From: Unio delphinus | Taxonomy: Eukaryota; Mollusca; Bivalvia; Unionida; Unionidae | Length of the DNA: 64,000 bases | Reading direction: 5' to 3' | Assembly: GCA_029339505.1 (NCBI GenBank) | Contig: JAQISU010000058.1 | Location: forward strand, 1,924,001 to 1,988,000 | Shown here: piece after piece, positions 62,019-64,000 of the stretch | How the letters are laid out: every line of letters starts with the position of its first letter | Numbering within the stretch: the first letter of the stretch is position 1 | Notes under the pieces: model-generated | The model's database searches: none | What the model saw: the letters and a program-made list of their open reading frames with translations, nothing else | What the model was told of the DNA's origin: nothing | Translations under genes and position numbers: made by a program

Positions 62019-62288
62019 TCATAATTTCTGATTGATTGTCCATTTTTTTATTCTTTTATCATAATAGCGCTTCAACTCCCTGTATCGCTTTCCACCGCAA
62101 TTCAAACACAACTGAGATTTTCCCCTAACCCCAACCCCACATCGTATGCAGGGTAACGGGCCAAGGCTTCCACGACGAAAGCTTTGCATATGATACCCAC
62201 AAAACTCATTTCTGCATGATTTGTTACACGGGGTTACTGATCCAATAATAAGCCACTTGCAGTGATTCATTATATATAAATTCTTCAT
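62019..62288 (-). CDS. Small zinc-binding protein (two Cys/His clusters)
   Basis: 89 codons, or 83 if the second Met at residue 7 is used. The first cluster is C21-x3-C25-x4-C30-x2-H33, with an extra C10. The second is C47-x2-C50-x10-C61-x2-C64, a zinc-ribbon pattern within 'LPCIRCGVGVRGKSQLCLNC'. The tail is Lys/Arg-rich. Small Cys-rich proteins of this shape occur in large DNA viruses and Polinton-like elements, probably as nucleic-acid or protein-binding factors; the role is inferred. It starts only 24 bp from the divergent plus-strand frame at 62313, so the two may share an AT-rich bidirectional promoter. Confidence 0.7.
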   Translation of the reverse strand: MKNLYIMNHCKWLIIGSVTPCNKSCRNEFCGYHMQSFRRGSLGPLPCIRCGVGVRGKSQLCLNCGGKRYRELKRYYDKRIKKWTINQKL

Positions 62289-62312
62289 TTAAATGCTTGT
62301 TTTAATTATAGC

Positions 62313-62996
62313 ATGAGGGAATTAAGGAGAACGCCATCGAAAAATGCTGAATTCAATGCTCATAAGGAGTTTAAAAGATTATTGAAAATTAATCCTAAAT
62401 TTAATCTCGATAAACCAAAAAAACGTCCAATAGACGGAACCATGAAAGAGTTTAAGAGATTATTGAAGATTAATCCTAAATTTAATCTCGATAAACCCAA
62501 AAAACGTAACAAGAGATTATTAAAAATTAATCTCAAACGTCCAAGAGACGGAAACATGAAAGAGTTTAAGAGATTATTAAAAATTAATCCTAAATTTAAT
62601 CTCGATAAACCCAAAAAACGTAACAAAATTAATCCTAAAATTAATCTCAAACGTCCAAGAGACGGAAACATGAAAGAGTTTAAGAGATTATTAAAAATTA
62701 ATCGTAAATTTAATCTCGATAAACCCAAAAAACGTCCAAGAGACGGAAACATGAAAGAGTTTAAGAGATTATTAAAAATTAATCCTAAATTTAATCTCGA
62801 TAAACCTAAAAAACGTAACAAAATTAATCCTAAATTTAATCTCGATAAACCAAAAAAACGTTTAATAGACGGAAACATGAAAGAGTTTAAGAGATTATTA
62901 AAAATTAATCCTAAATTTAATCTCGATAAACCAAAAAAAAACGTCCAAGAGATTACCCTGGAAAGATGCTCAATTCAATCTCGATATAGTTTCTAA
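62313..62996 (+). CDS. Lys-rich repeat reading frame leading into the polymerase-like region
   Basis: 227 codons built mostly from a 27-residue (81-bp) unit, MKEFKRLLKINPKFNLDK plus PKKRPRDGN, repeated in full or shortened form about seven times from codon 16. It is highly basic and likely disordered or helical. It may be a DNA-binding or nuclear-localising extension of the downstream polymerase-like protein. Alternatively it may be an expansion caused by slippage. After the last unit the frame ends at 62996, but the downstream similarity continues in another frame. The switch falls at an A-run at about 62,932-62,941. The antisense open stretch (62360-62878) is a shadow. Confidence 0.55.
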   Translation: MRELRRTPSKNAEFNAHKEFKRLLKINPKFNLDKPKKRPIDGTMKEFKRLLKINPKFNLDKPKKRNKRLLKINLKRPRDGNMKEFKRLLKINPKFNLDKPKKRNKINPKINLKRPRDGNMKEFKRLLKINRKFNLDKPKKRPRDGNMKEFKRLLKINPKFNLDKPKKRNKINPKFNLDKPKKRLIDGNMKEFKRLLKINPKFNLDKPKKNVQEITLERCSIQSRYSF

Positions 62997-64000
62997 TACA
63001 CCAAAGAATACAATTCTTGATAAAGCCATGATTAGTAAAATCAGAGACTGTTTTAATGAATTCAAGCGTGATGGAGCATCTTATTGTTGGTCAACATTTC
63101 GAATTGATGGTGTTGTTGATGCTACCATGACTGATGAAAAAGCAGCAGTGATAATTTCACGTGTTGGGGAAAAAAAGGTATTTTTTCCGAATAAAATTCA
63201 TTATTGAAGTCGATGGCAAATGGATTATTAGGGATAAATTTGAACCAATTCTCAAGAATAAAAAAGCTGTCATTGTGAGTAGAGATTCCAAACCAGGATC
63301 TCTAACAGGCATTGACAAACTATACTACGAAAGATCTTATCCCGTAACAGCAATGGTTTATGGGATATATCCGTTAAATGATAAACCCGATATCGCAAAA
63401 CTAGCTCCTATGAAATATTCAAGTTCACTGAATTGCGTGGCAACACGGGTAATGGAACACTTCACAAATGCATCCCGAGGAAATAAACTAACTGACCTGC
63501 GACGTATGAAAATAACCGAATGGGAACTGACAGTGAAACAGCATGGTGCAAAGATTTCTGATATAGCTAAATTAGAAGCATCATTAAAATTCCCAATATC
63601 AGTAACAACAATAACCGGAGAGGTTTTATACGAACCGAAATATCAATCGCGAGGAGCTCCAATACAAATTATTGATCATAACAAGCACGCGTGGACACCT
63701 GCGGTAACAGTATTTCCACGAAAACGAACCGTGAAATATATCCCCCCGGAATTTTCCGGGGATGTTTTCTATGAAGAGAAATTATTCGATGCTATTCATA
63801 CGTTGTGTAAAGATGATCCTGTGTCAGTGTGGTTACTTAGAAGTGATGAAGATCCCGAAATAGGATTCGATCAATTTGTAAGACCAAATGGTGAATTATA
63901 TCGCGTTGAAGAATTAGATAACAGAATGAGAAAAATCGCTAGTGATTTTTCACCGGAGAGTTTCCATGAAAAACTACTCACGGATAGTTTTACTATTCCA
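62942..64000 (+). pseudogene. N-terminal region of a putative family-B DNA polymerase (partial, frameshifted)
   Basis: Polintons replicate with a protein-primed type-B DNA polymerase. The first frame (about 62942 to a TGA at 63205-63207) includes 'DCFNEFKRDGASYCWSTF'. The next frame runs open from about 63197 to the window end, with 'NCVATRVMEHF' (about 63433-63465), 'LTDLRRMKITEWE' and a late HNKHAW (about 63676-63693). This conserved NCVA...LT..R..KI..WE...G....DI..LE...HN.HAW arrangement is one I associate with the region before the exonuclease domain of PolB-like proteins in Polintons and in fungal relatives. No exonuclease or polymerase motif is reached before the window ends, so the call rests on the N-terminal pattern and context. 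The frame change near 63,180-63,200 follows short A and T runs. Confidence 0.5.

Larger units (their letters stand above)
53955..64000. mobile_element. Endogenised Polinton/adintovirus-like element (partial, decayed)
   Basis: About 10 kb carries a capsid module on the minus strand (major capsid, pX-adenain protease, pVI-like protein, minor-capsid-like protein, membrane protein) and a plus-strand frame resembling the N-terminal part of a family-B DNA polymerase. Adenain protease, double jelly-roll capsid and PolB together define Polinton/Maverick-adintovirus elements. No terminal inverted repeat is seen at the left, where it abuts a LINE, and the right end lies outside the window. Integrase and packaging ATPase are not seen here. 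Five in-frame stops and several frameshifts show it cannot make a virion. Confidence 0.85.

Noticed and set aside
62360..62878. 172-codon minus-strand Leu/Phe-rich repeat frame
   Set aside because: Antisense shadow of the Lys-rich plus-strand repeat frame, which is in register with the downstream polymerase-like similarity.

Overview
This window looks like a stretch of animal nuclear genome, most likely a marine invertebrate and perhaps a mollusc. It is AT-rich and packed with microsatellites and minisatellites. It carries several copies of tRNA-headed SINEs, LINE and LTR remnants, and a decayed Polinton/adintovirus-like DNA element. The phylum is inferred from this general character, not from a diagnostic gene. 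I see no intact host protein-coding gene.

From 1 to about 50 kb the DNA is non-coding and repeat-driven. It holds an antisense LINE reverse-transcriptase tail (1.1-1.5 kb), a foldback-like structure built from a 52-bp minisatellite (5.0-6.0 kb), a broken HECT-type E3 ligase exon (6.6-7.2 kb), many (TA)n, (CT)n and (CATA)n tracts, and more than ten minisatellites with units of 23-73 bp. Two tRNA-derived SINE families, called A and B here, recur in both orientations, and there is one copy of a third, C. Two well-delimited LTR-like insertions are visible. One lies in a (TA)n tract (19.2-20.1 kb). The other lies in a 29-bp minisatellite with a 5-bp target duplication (29.3-30.7 kb).

From 50 kb to the end lies virus-derived DNA. 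A fragment of adenovirus-type cysteine protease (adenain) is on the plus strand at 50.6 kb. A CR1/L2-like LINE with endonuclease and early reverse-transcriptase similarity spans 52.0-53.9 kb and stops at the edge of a Polinton-like element that runs from about 53.96 kb past the right end of the window. Its minus-strand genes, in transcription order, are: a zinc-binding protein, an HNH/NUMOD homing-endonuclease-like protein, a small unknown, a conserved virion-type unknown, a pVI/pX-like amphipathic protein, the double jelly-roll major capsid protein, a pX-adenain fusion, a protein with FFGxP repeats, a two-helix membrane protein, and a minor-capsid-like protein. Divergently, on the plus strand, a Lys-rich repeat reading frame leads into what looks like the N-terminal region of a family-B DNA polymerase, cut off by the window end.

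The viral set makes sense as a capsid-building module (capsid, protease, protease substrates, minor capsid protein) facing a replication module. Five in-frame stop codons and several frameshifts show that it is an endogenised, non-functional copy. Integrase and packaging ATPase are not seen here and may lie to the right.
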